Shown: piece by piece, positions 1-8,304 of the stretch | Numbering within the stretch: the first letter of the stretch is position 1 | Layout of the letters: each line of letters begins with the position of its first letter | DNA from: Acidovorax sp. 106 | GTDB lineage: Bacteria > Pseudomonadota > Gammaproteobacteria > Burkholderiales > Burkholderiaceae_C | Length of the DNA: 64,000 bases | Direction of reading: 5' to 3' | Assembly (NCBI RefSeq): GCF_003663825.1 | Contig: NZ_RCCC01000001.1 | Span: 814,501 to 878,500 of the forward strand | Made by a program: the position numbers and the translations under genes | Notes under the pieces: model-generated | What the model was told of the DNA's origin: nothing | Seen by the model: only the letters and a program-made list of their open reading frames with translations | Database searches by the model: none

Positions 1-372
1 CGCAGCCGGCACCAGCATGCGGGTCTCTGGGGCATCTTGCACAGTGCTGGCACTGCCTTGGCCCGCACCTGCGGCCTTGGCCTTGGCCTCTTTGGCGGTC
101 TGAACGTTGTCCCAGATTTCCATACCCAGCGTGGTCACCATGGCCAGCAGCGCCACCGCCAACACACCCAAGTAGGCGTAACGCAACCCCGGGCGCTCCA
201 GCGGGTAGAAGTAGCCCGCCAGCACCACAGCCGGGGCCAGAAAGAACACGTGCGAGAGCAGCCGATTGGCATCGAACCCTGCGTCCTTGTCGAGCGCTCC
301 AATGGCCATGCGGTACACCACGGCGCCCACGATAAACAGCACGCCTCCCCACCATTCGATTTCGGTCAACAT
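1..372 (-). CDS. Membrane protein of unknown function, 3' end cut by window edge
   Basis: The 124 residues visible begin MLTEIEWWGG and stay open to the window edge, so the C-terminus is missing. Three hydrophobic stretches, at about residues 8-25, 46-58 and 66-83, look like membrane segments. The visible end (QTAKEAKAKAAGAG) is a charged, Ala/Lys-rich cytoplasmic-looking tail. A GAGGGAGC ribosome site lies just upstream of the ATG. I do not recognise the family. It lies downstream of the hypothetical gene at 438-1217 on the same strand with a 65-nt gap, so the two may be co-transcribed. Confidence 0.7.
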   Translation of the reverse strand, partial: MLTEIEWWGGVLFIVGAVVYRMAIGALDKDAGFDANRLLSHVFFLAPAVVLAGYFYPLERPGLRYAYLGVLAVALLAMVTTLGMEIWDNVQTAKEAKAKAAGAGQGSASTVQDAPETRMLVPAA

Positions 373-437
373 CGTTTTTGCTCCCTCGTTTTTGTGTATT
401 CAATGTGTTGTGTTCGGCCCGGCCATCACACGCTCGT

Positions 438-1217
438 TCAGGAGAACAGCGACTTGCGCTCCGTGCTCATGTAGTACAGCGGCAGCGCCACCGCCAGCAG
501 CAGGCCAAGGCCCATCCACAGCCAAAAGCCCTTGAACAGCAGCACCGTGACCAGGGTGAACAGCGCGGCGTGCACCAGCCCCTTGAAGCCCGCCTTCAGC
601 ATGAAGATGCCCATGATTCCGTCCACCGGGTTGACGCCGCTTTCGCGCATGTCCTTGAACATGCCGACCATGGCCTCCACGGCTTCGCGGCCCTCCCGCT
701 CACGCTCATCTTGCTGTGTACGCAGGGTACTAATAGGCACCGGCTTGCTCGGGTTCTTGGTGCCGTCGCCCTCTTCTCCCTCCCCCTCTTCTGTGTCGTC
801 TTCAGCGCGTTCCACCACGGCCTTCAGGGTGGGGTTGCTGCCATAGAACGCGTCGCGGGTGACCCACATGCCTTGCTCGAAGAACATGCGCTCGGTCTCG
901 CCCACCTGGTCGTAAAACACCTCGGCCACCGCAGAGCGCAGGCCATGGGCAAACAGCTCCTCCAGCATCTGCAGGGGGATACCGTCGTGTGTGCTCGAGT
1001 CAAAGCTCAGCACCAGACCCGGGCCCTGGGCACGGACGCCGTGGTTGAACCAGTCGCTGTCCCACAGCTTGCCCAAGTCTGCGCCGCCCAGCTTTTCGGC
1101 CCAGCGCTCGGCCTGCTCTGGGTTGTCAGATTGCAGGTACTGGAACACCAGCTGGCAGTATTTGAGCCGGATGGGGTCTTCAAAGAACAGGTGCAGGGTG
1201 TGGACGTTTTGGGACAT
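438..1217 (-). CDS. Hypothetical protein with C-terminal membrane anchor
   Basis: The 259-residue protein has three parts. A soluble N-terminal region (about 1-135) starts MSQNVHTLHLFFEDP and is rich in aromatic residues. A very acidic linker around 138-152 (EDDTEEGEGEEGDG) is followed by a charged helix. Two hydrophobic segments at about 208-228 and 230-248 lie near the C-terminus and end in a short cytoplasmic tail. This suggests a membrane-tethered cytoplasmic domain. I do not recognise the family and assign no function. The next gene on this strand (1-372) is also a membrane protein. Confidence 0.75.
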   Translation of the reverse strand: MSQNVHTLHLFFEDPIRLKYCQLVFQYLQSDNPEQAERWAEKLGGADLGKLWDSDWFNHGVRAQGPGLVLSFDSSTHDGIPLQMLEELFAHGLRSAVAEVFYDQVGETERMFFEQGMWVTRDAFYGSNPTLKAVVERAEDDTEEGEGEEGDGTKNPSKPVPISTLRTQQDEREREGREAVEAMVGMFKDMRESGVNPVDGIMGIFMLKAGFKGLVHAALFTLVTVLLFKGFWLWMGLGLLLAVALPLYYMSTERKSLFS

Positions 1218-1323
1218 GGCGGGGAAATGGGGTCAAGGGCGATGGGGTGCTGTGACTGGCACGGATTGTTACCGGATATGACGCAGGCGGCGCTCTCAGG
1301 CTTGTCAGGTGCGCTGGCCACCA

Positions 1324-1344
1324 CACTGGACGAAATGTCCAGTG
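1324..1344. promoter_or_regulatory. 8-bp inverted repeat upstream of tetR
   Basis: CACTGGAC and GTCCAGTG form perfect 8-bp arms around a 5-nt spacer (GAAAT). The site lies about 95 nt upstream of the TetR-type gene and 107 nt upstream of the divergent hypothetical gene. Its size and symmetry fit a TetR-family or similar dimer operator. It could also act as a weak hairpin, but no T-run follows. Its function is inferred only. Confidence 0.4.
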
Positions 1345-1418
1345 AAGGCCCCGCGAGCGTCTGGGGACATGGGTCCAGACCCCGCTCGCATCCCCAGCCC
1401 ACCCCTACAATAAACATT

Positions 1419-1430
1419 CCATCCGGATGG
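1419..1430. promoter_or_regulatory. Probable TetR-family operator (CCATCCGGATGG)
   Basis: CCATCCGGATGG is a perfect 12-bp palindrome. After a 2-bp break on each side the symmetry resumes as ACA and TGT (1414-1435). It ends 9 nt before the tetR start codon, and a -10-like TACAAT lies at 1406-1411 just upstream. This is the usual place for an autorepressor site. It would also control the downstream efflux gene, which overlaps tetR. Confidence 0.5.
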
Positions 1431-1439
1431 TTTGTAGCA

Positions 1440-2015
1440 ATGACAGAAGCCCACCGCCGACAAAAACAACCCGAGCTGATCCGCAGCCAACTGCTCATGG
1501 TGGTGCGCGACATCCTGGTACAAGATGGCCCCCACGCCGTGACGCTGGACGCCGTATCCCGCCGCGCCAACGTGACCAAGGGCGGCCTGCAGCACCACTT
1601 TCGCAGCAAGCAGGCCTTGCTGCAGGCGCTGTGCGATCAGCTGTTTGAAGAATTCCAGGCGAACCTGGCACTGGCGTTTGAGCACGAACCCGCCGGGCCG
1701 GGGCGCCATGCCCGCGCCTACATTCGCACCTGCTTTGACACCCACCACCACCTGAACCAGGTCGAGACCCAGCGGGCGATTGGCCTGCTGGCCCTGACCC
1801 TGCCCGAAGCACGGGAGCGCTGGCACCAGACTATGCAGACCGAGCTGGCCGCAGACGGCGAAACACCTGGCGCGGCAGACCGGCTGCTGGTGTGCCGGAT
1901 GGCCGCAGATGGCTTCTGGTTTTCGCAAATGCTGGGGGTGTATGCCCTGGACGACTCACACCGTGCCCGCATCCTGGCTTTGTTGCTGCAACTGTGCAGC
2001 CAGAAAGAAGATTGA
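1440..2015 (+). CDS. TetR/AcrR family transcriptional regulator
   Basis: 191 residues, normal for the family. The N-terminal DNA-binding domain (about 12-62) includes the helix-turn-helix region VTLDAVSRRANVTKGGLQHH followed by FRSKQALLQAL. The C-terminal ligand-binding domain (about 75-190) is less conserved. I chose the ATG at 1440 because it gives the standard TetR N-terminus; the frame stays open far upstream without a credible start. Its stop codon overlaps the start of the SMR transporter gene by one base, so the pair is one operon. By analogy with similar pairs it probably represses itself and the pump through the palindrome just upstream. The inducer is unknown. Confidence 0.88.
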   Translation: MTEAHRRQKQPELIRSQLLMVVRDILVQDGPHAVTLDAVSRRANVTKGGLQHHFRSKQALLQALCDQLFEEFQANLALAFEHEPAGPGRHARAYIRTCFDTHHHLNQVETQRAIGLLALTLPEARERWHQTMQTELAADGETPGAADRLLVCRMAADGFWFSQMLGVYALDDSHRARILALLLQLCSQKED

Positions 2016-2353
2016 TGCCCCTGCCCGCTTACGCCCTGCTGGGCGCCGCCATCTTGGCCGAGGTGATTGGCACCAGCGCACTCAAAGCTTCTGAGGGCTT
2101 TACCCGCCCTCTTCCCTCGGTGCTGACCGCCGTGGCCTACGTGGCGGCGTTCTATGCGCTATCGCTCACGCTCAAGACGGTGCCACTGGGCGTTGCCTAT
2201 GGCGTGTGGTCAGGCGTGGGGATTGTGCTGGTGTCTGCGGTGGGCTGGGTGGTTTACGACCAACGCCTGGATGCTGCGGCGCTGCTGGGCATCGGCCTGA
2301 TTCTGGCCGGGGTGCTGGTGATCCATCTGTTCTCCCGCAGCACGGGGCATTGA
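2015..2353 (+). CDS. Small multidrug resistance (SMR) family transporter
   Basis: 112 residues with four hydrophobic helices, the standard SMR architecture (EmrE/SugE/MdtIJ family). These dual-topology inner-membrane proteins exchange protons for cationic compounds. The membrane-embedded acidic residue expected in helix 1 is present as Glu16 (context GAAILAEVIGTSAL). The conserved helix 3 stretch GVAYGVWSGVGIVL is also present. Translation is coupled to tetR through a TGATG overlap, so its regulator sits directly upstream. A single SMR gene suggests a homodimeric EmrE-like pump. The substrate cannot be read from the sequence; guanidinium and quaternary ammonium compounds are the usual candidates. 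Confidence 0.9.
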   Translation: MPLPAYALLGAAILAEVIGTSALKASEGFTRPLPSVLTAVAYVAAFYALSLTLKTVPLGVAYGVWSGVGIVLVSAVGWVVYDQRLDAAALLGIGLILAGVLVIHLFSRSTGH

Positions 2354-2425
2354 AGCCAGGCCGCGCCCGGCCCTCTTCCACTTTTCATCGACCGCCTTCG
2401 GCGGGCCCCCATGGTTTCGTTGTTC

Positions 2426-3133
2426 ATGACCTCCACCCCCAGCACCACAGCCACCAGCCCCGTGACCGATCAACGCCTATCGCGGGCCGATCTGCAACGC
2501 CTGGTGGCCGACGCCCCAGCAGCACTGCAGTTTGAGCGCTGCACTTTTGACGGCGAGGATTTGTCGCAAATGGACCTGCGCGGCGCCACCTTTGTCGGCT
2601 GCACGTTCGCAGACACCGCACTGGAAGCCGCCACCCTCACCAGCACCCGATGGCTGGACTGCAGCGCTGCGCGGGCCCAACTGCAACGCGCAGACTGCAC
2701 CGATGCGCGCTGGCACCGCTGCGACCTCAACAACACCGACTGGACGCGCGCAAGGCTTTCCAGCGCGCTGTTTGCCGAAGTCAAACTCACCGGGGCGCAC
2801 TTTCGCGAAGCGCACACCCTGGGGTTGGAGTTCCACGAATCACTGCTCGTGGGTGCTGATTTGCGGGGCCTGTCGTTTCGCAAGCAAACCCTTGCGCAGC
2901 TCGACCTGTCCGAAGCCGACCTGGGTGGCTGCGACTTTCGGGATGCGTTGTTTGAAGGCGGCAGCTTGCGCGATGCGCATTTGAAGAACGCACGCTTTGA
3001 CGGCGCTGACCTGCGCGGTGTGGACCTGGGCGGCCTGAAGCTGGCGCAGGTGGCGCCCTTCTTCAAGGGCGCCATCATCTCCAGCGACCAGGCAGCTGCG
3101 CTGGTGGGCGAACTGGGAGTACGGGTGCTCTGA
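2426..3133 (+). CDS. Pentapeptide repeat protein
   Basis: About 235 residues from the ATG at 2426; an in-frame ATG at 2411 would add five residues, and neither start has a clear ribosome site. From about residue 35 onward the sequence follows the A(D/N)LXX pentapeptide pattern (LSQMDLRGATFVGCTFADTA, later ADLRGVDLGGLKLAQ). This predicts a right-handed quadrilateral beta-helix. Gyrase-protecting Qnr proteins share this fold, but nothing here shows that activity. The C-terminal GAIISSDQAAALVGELGV tail is common in bacterial pentapeptide proteins. The gene is convergent with the tartrate dehydratase gene, 2 nt away. Role unknown. Confidence 0.85.
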   Translation: MTSTPSTTATSPVTDQRLSRADLQRLVADAPAALQFERCTFDGEDLSQMDLRGATFVGCTFADTALEAATLTSTRWLDCSAARAQLQRADCTDARWHRCDLNNTDWTRARLSSALFAEVKLTGAHFREAHTLGLEFHESLLVGADLRGLSFRKQTLAQLDLSEADLGGCDFRDALFEGGSLRDAHLKNARFDGADLRGVDLGGLKLAQVAPFFKGAIISSDQAAALVGELGVRVL

Positions 3134-3135
3134 AC

Positions 3136-4302
3136 TCAGGAGGCCAGCGCCCGCATCTCAGCGATCAAGTCTGATTTGCCCTCAAATCCAATGCCCGGCA
3201 GCGGTGGCAACGTCACGTAGCCGTTTTCGACCTTCACGCCATCGGGAAAGCCGCCATAGGGCTGGAACAAGTCGGGGTAGCTCTCGTTGCCGCCCAGGCC
3301 CAGGCCGGCGGCGATGGCCAGCGACATCTGGTGCCCGCCGTGGGGAATGCAGCGGCTGGGGGACCAGCCGTGCTCCTTGAGCATATCGAGCGTGCGCAAG
3401 TATTCGACCAGTCCGTAGCTCAGGGCGCAGTCGAACTGCAACCAGTCGCGGTCCTTGTGCATGCCGCCGTGGCGGATGAGGTTACGGGCGTCCTGCATCG
3501 AGAACAGGTTCTCGCCCGTGGCCATAGGGCCTTGGTAGACCTCGCCCAGCTTGGCCTGCAGCTCATAGTCCAGTGGGTCTCCCGCCTCTTCGTACCAGAA
3601 CAAGGGGTACTGCGACAGGGCCTTTCCGTAGTCGATGGCAGTGTGCAGGTCGAACCGGCCGTTGGCGTCCACCGCTAGCTGCTGGCCGGGCCCCAGAATC
3701 TTGAGCACTGACTCGATGCGTTCGCAGTCTTCGGCCAGCGTGGCGCCGCCGATCTTCATCTTGACCACCGAGTAGCCGCGCGCCAGGTAGCTTTCCATTT
3801 CACGCTGCAGTGCTTCGAGCCCCTTGCCGGGGTAGTAGTAGCCACCGGCCGCGTAGACGAACACGCGCGGGTTGGGCGTGCCGTTGCCGTAGCGCTCGGC
3901 CAGCAACTGGAACAGCGGCTTGCCCGCTATTTTTGCCGTGGCGTCCCACACGGCCATGTCGATGGTGCCCACGGCCACTGAGCGCTCGCCGTGGCCGCCA
4001 GGCTTCTCATTGATCATCATGCGGGTCCAGACCTTATGCGGGTCCAGGTTCTCGCCGGTGGCGTCGAGCAGGCTGGCGGGCTCGGCATCCAGTACGCGCG
4101 GGATGAAGCGCTCGCGCATCAGTGCGCCCTGGCCGTAGCGGCCGTTGGAGTTGAAGCCATAGCCGATCACGGGCTTGCCGTCGCGAATCACATCGGTGAC
4201 CACAGCGACGAGGCTGAGCGTCATCTTCGAGAAGTCGATGTAGGCGTTGCGGATGTCTGACTTGATGGGACGGGTGGATTCAAGGATGTTGATGATCTTC
4301 AT
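3136..4302 (-). CDS. tarD: D-tartrate dehydratase (enolase superfamily)
   Basis: 388 residues. The sequence resembles, nearly end to end as I remember it, the Bradyrhizobium D-tartrate dehydratase, which converts D-tartrate to oxaloacetate. The KxK motif VVKMKIGG puts the catalytic lysine at 183. Metal ligands are Asp212 (VDANGRF), Glu238/Glu239 (FWYEEAGDP) and Glu264 (ATGENLF). The general acid/base His321 lies in CIPHGGHQMS. The start MKIINILESTRPIKS is chosen because it matches the family N-terminus; the frame extends 31 codons further upstream without similarity. It is divergent from a LysR regulator, the usual layout for a substrate-induced catabolic gene. No tartrate transporter is adjacent. 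Confidence 0.9.
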   Translation of the reverse strand: MKIINILESTRPIKSDIRNAYIDFSKMTLSLVAVVTDVIRDGKPVIGYGFNSNGRYGQGALMRERFIPRVLDAEPASLLDATGENLDPHKVWTRMMINEKPGGHGERSVAVGTIDMAVWDATAKIAGKPLFQLLAERYGNGTPNPRVFVYAAGGYYYPGKGLEALQREMESYLARGYSVVKMKIGGATLAEDCERIESVLKILGPGQQLAVDANGRFDLHTAIDYGKALSQYPLFWYEEAGDPLDYELQAKLGEVYQGPMATGENLFSMQDARNLIRHGGMHKDRDWLQFDCALSYGLVEYLRTLDMLKEHGWSPSRCIPHGGHQMSLAIAAGLGLGGNESYPDLFQPYGGFPDGVKVENGYVTLPPLPGIGFEGKSDLIAEMRALAS

Positions 4303-4573
4303 GGTGTTTGCGGGGTTGGAACAATGAAAGCGCGTGCGCTCAAAGCCATTGCCAATGGACCCCAGGCAAAGCGCTGGGGCCATAAAAGGCGCCAAGACCC
4401 ACCGATAATTCAGGCGGCTTGCGTGCGATGCATGCGTTGGACAAGGCTTTGTGCGTCACGAAAGGCATCATTTCCTCAGTGCCGCCAGGCGTCCAATACT
4501 CCAATCGCATACATCTATCTGTGCACCCAGCCCCCCCAACCATCTCGTGTAGACACCGCAGAAAGCAGACCCC
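4303..4573. promoter_or_regulatory. Divergent promoter region tarD / lysR
   Basis: This 271-nt gene-free stretch must hold both promoters and the LysR operator. The 3'-side half (about 4470-4530) is AT-richer than its surroundings and is the likely control region. I found no convincing palindromic LysR box or sigma70 hexamer pair. Confidence 0.35.
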
Positions 4574-5512
4574 ATGGGACCTGGCAATCGCCCCCTCGAC
4601 CTGGAATGGCTGGAAGACTTTCTGGCTTTGTGCGACAGCGGCAATTTTTCGCGCGCGGCAGAGGCACGCGCCATCGCCCAACCAGCCTTCAGCCGCCATA
4701 TCCGCGCGCTGGAGGAATGGGTGGGGGTGGATTTGTTTGACCGCAGCGCGCACCCTGCCGTGCTCACCGCCGCTGGGCAACGTTTTGAACCACTGATCGA
4801 AGCAGTGCTAGCCCAATTAGAAACCGCCCGCACCAAGGCCCGTGCGGCCCACCACATGGCGCAAGCCAGCCTGCGCTTTGCGGCCACCCACGTGCTTTCG
4901 CTCACGTTTTTTCCACGCTGGTTGTCTGGGGTGGAAGCCCATCTGCAGGTGGGGCCGATACAGACCCTGTCTGACAGTTCACACGCTTGCGAAGACCTGA
5001 TGCTGCAGCGCCGCGTGCAGTTCGTTTTGTGCCATGGGCATGCCGATGTCCCCAGCCGTCTGGACGAGGCTCAGTACCCCATGCTTCGGCTCTCGGGCGA
5101 TGTGTTGCGACCCGTGTCTGCAGCCCACGTACAGGCCAAGCCCATGCAGGGCGCCAGCGACACGCCAGGGCTGCAAATGCTGGCCTACAGCGATGCCTCG
5201 GGCCTAGGCAGGATCATGCGCTCGCACCTGTCTCGGCTGGAGAAGGATGCCCCGCAGACAACGGCATTCGGTGATGCGCCCACGGTCTTCACCTCGCACC
5301 ACGCCGTGCTGCTCAAAACCATGGTGCTGGAGGGGCGTGGCGTAGCCTGGCTGCCCCAGAGCTTGGTGGCAGAGGAGTTACGCAACGGCCTGCTGGTGCC
5401 TGCGGGCCCAGACTCCTGGAACGTGCCGATCGACATTCGGCTGTACCGCCAAAAAGGAGAGATGGCGCCCCTGGCCGAAGATCTATGGCAATTGGCCAAG
5501 GGGCAGTCTTGA
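4574..5512 (+). CDS. LysR-type regulator, probably of tarD
   Basis: 312 residues. The N-terminal winged helix-turn-helix (about 8-68) shows the family pattern WLEDFLALCDSGNFSRAAEA, AQPAFSRHIRALEEWVGVDLFDR. The C-terminal two-lobe effector domain (about 95-305) ends with LAEDLWQLAKG. The gene is divergent from the D-tartrate dehydratase gene, so the simplest reading is a tartrate-responsive activator. The effector is inferred from position only. The ATG at 4574 gives a ten-residue lead before the helix-turn-helix and has only a weak ribosome site. Confidence 0.85.
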   Translation: MGPGNRPLDLEWLEDFLALCDSGNFSRAAEARAIAQPAFSRHIRALEEWVGVDLFDRSAHPAVLTAAGQRFEPLIEAVLAQLETARTKARAAHHMAQASLRFAATHVLSLTFFPRWLSGVEAHLQVGPIQTLSDSSHACEDLMLQRRVQFVLCHGHADVPSRLDEAQYPMLRLSGDVLRPVSAAHVQAKPMQGASDTPGLQMLAYSDASGLGRIMRSHLSRLEKDAPQTTAFGDAPTVFTSHHAVLLKTMVLEGRGVAWLPQSLVAEELRNGLLVPAGPDSWNVPIDIRLYRQKGEMAPLAEDLWQLAKGQS

Positions 5513-5597
5513 GCGATCCCTACGCAGCCCAGGAAAATAAGGCCAGGGCTGGCAGACCTGACAGACCTCACAGACGCAGCCCCAGGCCTGCGCCGCT

Positions 5598-6701
5598 TCA
5601 CACCGCGCCGTGGGCCTCGACGTACAGCGCGTACAACGAATGACTGCTGGCCATATACAGGCGGTTGTTCTTGGGGCCGCCAAAGCACAGGTTGGCGCAG
5701 CGCTCAGGCAAGCGGATATGGGCCAAGGCCTTGCCTTGCGGGTTGAAGACCATGACGCCGTCCAGTTCCTCGGGCTTGCCCTTGAGCTGGAAGACCTTGC
5801 GGCCGCCTTGGTCCAATGCTTCGGTCTGCAAAGCGCCGTTGCTGCCCCAGCCGCACCACAGGTTGCCGTCTCGGTCCACCTTGAAGCCGTCCAGGGCTCC
5901 TTGGTCAGCGGCGTCGATCAGCTTGGTCTTGTTGCCTACGGTGCCATCGGCGTTGACGTCATAGCTCCAGATGCTGCGGTTGGGCGTGCCCTTCCACTCC
6001 ACAACGTACAGCTTCTTCTCATCGGGCGAGAAGGCCAGGCCGTTGGGGTTGACGATGTCGGTGATGACCGCCGTCAGCTTGCCATCGGTGCCAATGCGGT
6101 AGACATTGGTCGTGGCTTGCTCTGGCTTGGCGCGGGAACCTTCCCACTCGCCGTTGATGCCGAACAGGGGGTCGGTGAACCAGACGGTGTCGTCCGACTT
6201 GACCACAATGTCGTTGGGCGCGTTGAGCTTCTTGCCCTCGTAGCTGTCGGCCAACACCGTGAGGCGCCCGCCCTTTTCGGTGCGCACCACACGGCGTGTG
6301 ACGGAGTGCTCGCAAGTGATGAGGCGCCCCTGGCGGTCACGCACATTGCCATTGGCCCAGTTGGCAGGCTGGCGGAACACCGTGAAGCTGCCGTCGCGCT
6401 CGCTGTACTTCATGAGGCGGTTGTTGGGGATATCGCTGACGAGCACGTAGCCCCCGTCCTCTGGGAAGTACACAGGCCCTTCGGCCCAGCGCATGCCGGT
6501 GGCGACCTGCTCCACCGTGCTGCTGTAGATGCGGTATTTGGCGAAGCTGGGGTCCAGGATCTGAACGGCGGGATCGGGGTAGCGCTGGTTGGGTTTGAAG
6601 TCGAAAGACTGTGCCAGAGCCCCTGAGCCCAAAACGGCCAGCCCGGTGCCTGCCGCCGCCTTGAGGAATTGACGGCGCGGTTTCTGGATCGATGGTTGCA
6701 T
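5598..6701 (-). CDS. SMP-30/gluconolactonase family protein with Tat signal
   Basis: 367 residues. The N-terminus QKPRRQFLKAAAGTGLAVLG has the twin-arginine pattern RRQFLK followed by a hydrophobic core and a likely cleavage after ALAQS, so the mature enzyme should be periplasmic. The rest is a six-bladed beta-propeller of the SMP-30 type. Metal-site-like segments are WAEGPVYF (Glu), LNAPNDIVV (Asn/Asp) and DGFKVDRDGNLW. The start at 6701 is supported by GGAGACA five bases upstream. It is last in a row with gudD, the Bug protein and lacI on the same strand. A periplasmic lactonase acting on aldarate lactones before uptake would fit, but the substrate is inferred. Confidence 0.85.
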   Translation of the reverse strand: MQPSIQKPRRQFLKAAAGTGLAVLGSGALAQSFDFKPNQRYPDPAVQILDPSFAKYRIYSSTVEQVATGMRWAEGPVYFPEDGGYVLVSDIPNNRLMKYSERDGSFTVFRQPANWANGNVRDRQGRLITCEHSVTRRVVRTEKGGRLTVLADSYEGKKLNAPNDIVVKSDDTVWFTDPLFGINGEWEGSRAKPEQATTNVYRIGTDGKLTAVITDIVNPNGLAFSPDEKKLYVVEWKGTPNRSIWSYDVNADGTVGNKTKLIDAADQGALDGFKVDRDGNLWCGWGSNGALQTEALDQGGRKVFQLKGKPEELDGVMVFNPQGKALAHIRLPERCANLCFGGPKNNRLYMASSHSLYALYVEAHGAV

Positions 6702-6895
6702 GCTTGTCTCCATTTTTATCGTTGGCATGCCAGGTGCAAGGAGAACCCAAAAGCTCGGGGCGCCGGCCAGGCCCACGATGCCCCACACCACCCCCGTGGT
6801 GTGCAGGCTGGATTCCCCCCCACCTGCTGCCGGTAGCAGCCGACAGCGATTCACGTCATGCGAAGGGCCCATGGAGCCGCTTCGCACAGACCACA

Positions 6896-8230
6896 TCAAC
6901 GCACCATGCAGGGCATCTTGTGGTTGAACTTCCAGCCCGGGATCAGGTACTGCATGGCGATGGCATCGTCGCGCGCACCCAGGCCATGCTGCAGGTACAG
7001 CTGGTGGGCCTTTTCCACTTCGACCATGTCCAGCTCCACGCCCAGGCCCGGCTTCTGGGGCACTTGCACGTGGCCGCCCACGATCTGCAGTGGGTCCTTG
7101 GTCAGGCGCTGGCCGTCTTGCCAGATCCAGTGGGTGTCGATGGCCGTGACGCGGCCCGGCGCTGCGGCACCCACATGCGTGAACATGGCCAGCGAAATAT
7201 CGAAGTGGTTGTTGGAGTGCGAACCCCAGGTCAGGCCCCAGTCACGGCAGGTCTGCGCCACGCGCACGGAGCCCGCCATGGTCCAAAAATGCGGATCGGC
7301 CAGCGGGATGTCCACGCTCTGCAGCGACAGCGCGTGGGTGAACTGGCGCCAGTCGGTGGCCACCATGTTGGTGGCCGTGGGCAGGCCAGTGGCGCGGCGG
7401 AATTCGGCCATCACCTCGCGGCCGCTGAAGCCGTCTTCGGCGCCGCAGGGGTCTTCGGCATAGGCCACCACACCGCGCATTTTCTGGCCCAGGCGGATCG
7501 CCTCCTTGAGGAGCCAGCCGCCATTGGGGTCCAGCGTCACGCGGGCATCGGGAAAGCGCTCGTGCAGCGCCGTCACGGCCTCTACTTCATCGTCGCCACG
7601 CAGCACGCCGCCCTTGAGCTTGAAGTCGTTGAAGCCATAGCGCTCGCGCGCCGCTTCGGCCAGGCGCACGATGGCCTGGGCGTTCATCGCCTTTTCGTGG
7701 CGCAGGCGGAACCAGTCGTTGTCTGCGCCGGGATCGGTCACATACGGCAGATCGGTCTGTTCGCGGTCACCGATGTAGAAGAGATAGCCCAGCATTTCCA
7801 CCGAGGTACGCTGCTGCCCCTCGCCCAGCAGGGCGGCCACCGGCACCTCCAGGTGCTGACCCAGCAAGTCCAGCAGGGCCGATTCCACCGCCGTCACAGC
7901 ATGGATGGTGGTGCGCAAGTCAAAGGTCTGCAAGCCACGGCCACCTGCATCGCGGTCGGCAAAGCTCTGCTGCACGCGCTGCAAAACGCTTTGGTAAGAA
8001 CCAATGGGTTGCCCCACCACCAGTGCACGGGCGTCTTCCAGAGTTTGGCGAATCTTCTCGCCACCAGGCACCTCCCCCACCCCGGTGTGCCCCGAGCTGT
8101 CCGTGAGAACCAGGATGTTGCGCGTGAAAAACGGGGCATGCGCGCCGCTGAGGTTCAGCAGCATGCTGTCGCGGCCAGCCACAGGAATCACACGGAGTTC
8201 GGTAACAAGGGGAGTAGATGCGTTGGACAT
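6896..8230 (-). CDS. gudD: D-glucarate dehydratase
   Basis: 444 residues, the normal length for GudD, an enolase-superfamily enzyme converting D-glucarate (and often L-idarate) to 5-keto-4-deoxy-D-glucarate. Catalytic features are visible: KLKGG with Lys204/Lys206; metal ligands around Asp234 (TLDPNGGW), Glu259 ([12 protein letters not shown]) and Asn288 ([10 protein letters not shown]); and His338 in [10 protein letters not shown]. The C-terminal [17 protein letters not shown] is typical of the family. The start [17 protein letters not shown] at 8230 is chosen by similarity. It lies 74 nt downstream of a Bug binding protein and upstream of the exported lactonase, in the block controlled by the LacI protein at 9569-10597. 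Confidence 0.93.
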   Translation of the reverse strand: MSNASTPLVTELRVIPVAGRDSMLLNLSGAHAPFFTRNILVLTDSSGHTGVGEVPGGEKIRQTLEDARALVVGQPIGSYQSVLQRVQQSFADRDAGGRGLQTFDLRTTIHAVTAVESALLDLLGQHLEVPVAALLGEGQQRTSVEMLGYLFYIGDREQTDLPYVTDPGADNDWFRLRHEKAMNAQAIVRLAEAARERYGFNDFKLKGGVLRGDDEVEAVTALHERFPDARVTLDPNGGWLLKEAIRLGQKMRGVVAYAEDPCGAEDGFSGREVMAEFRRATGLPTATNMVATDWRQFTHALSLQSVDIPLADPHFWTMAGSVRVAQTCRDWGLTWGSHSNNHFDISLAMFTHVGAAAPGRVTAIDTHWIWQDGQRLTKDPLQIVGGHVQVPQKPGLGVELDMVEVEKAHQLYLQHGLGARDDAIAMQYLIPGWKFNHKMPCMVR

Positions 8231-8304
8231 AGATTCAGGGAATAAAAAACAGGGCTGGTGCAAGAACGCAGCCGCGGCCCCAAGAGGCAGCGGCTGCGCA
8301 GGCA

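Noticed and set aside
2426..3133. Calling the pentapeptide protein a Qnr quinolone-resistance protein
   Set aside because: Only the repeat pattern is shared. Qnr-specific loops and length are not evident and there is no resistance context.
6827..6841. GCTGC-CGGTA-GCAGC hairpin between gudD and the exported lactonase gene as a terminator
   Set aside because: The stem is only 5 bp with no T-run, and the genes on both sides belong together.
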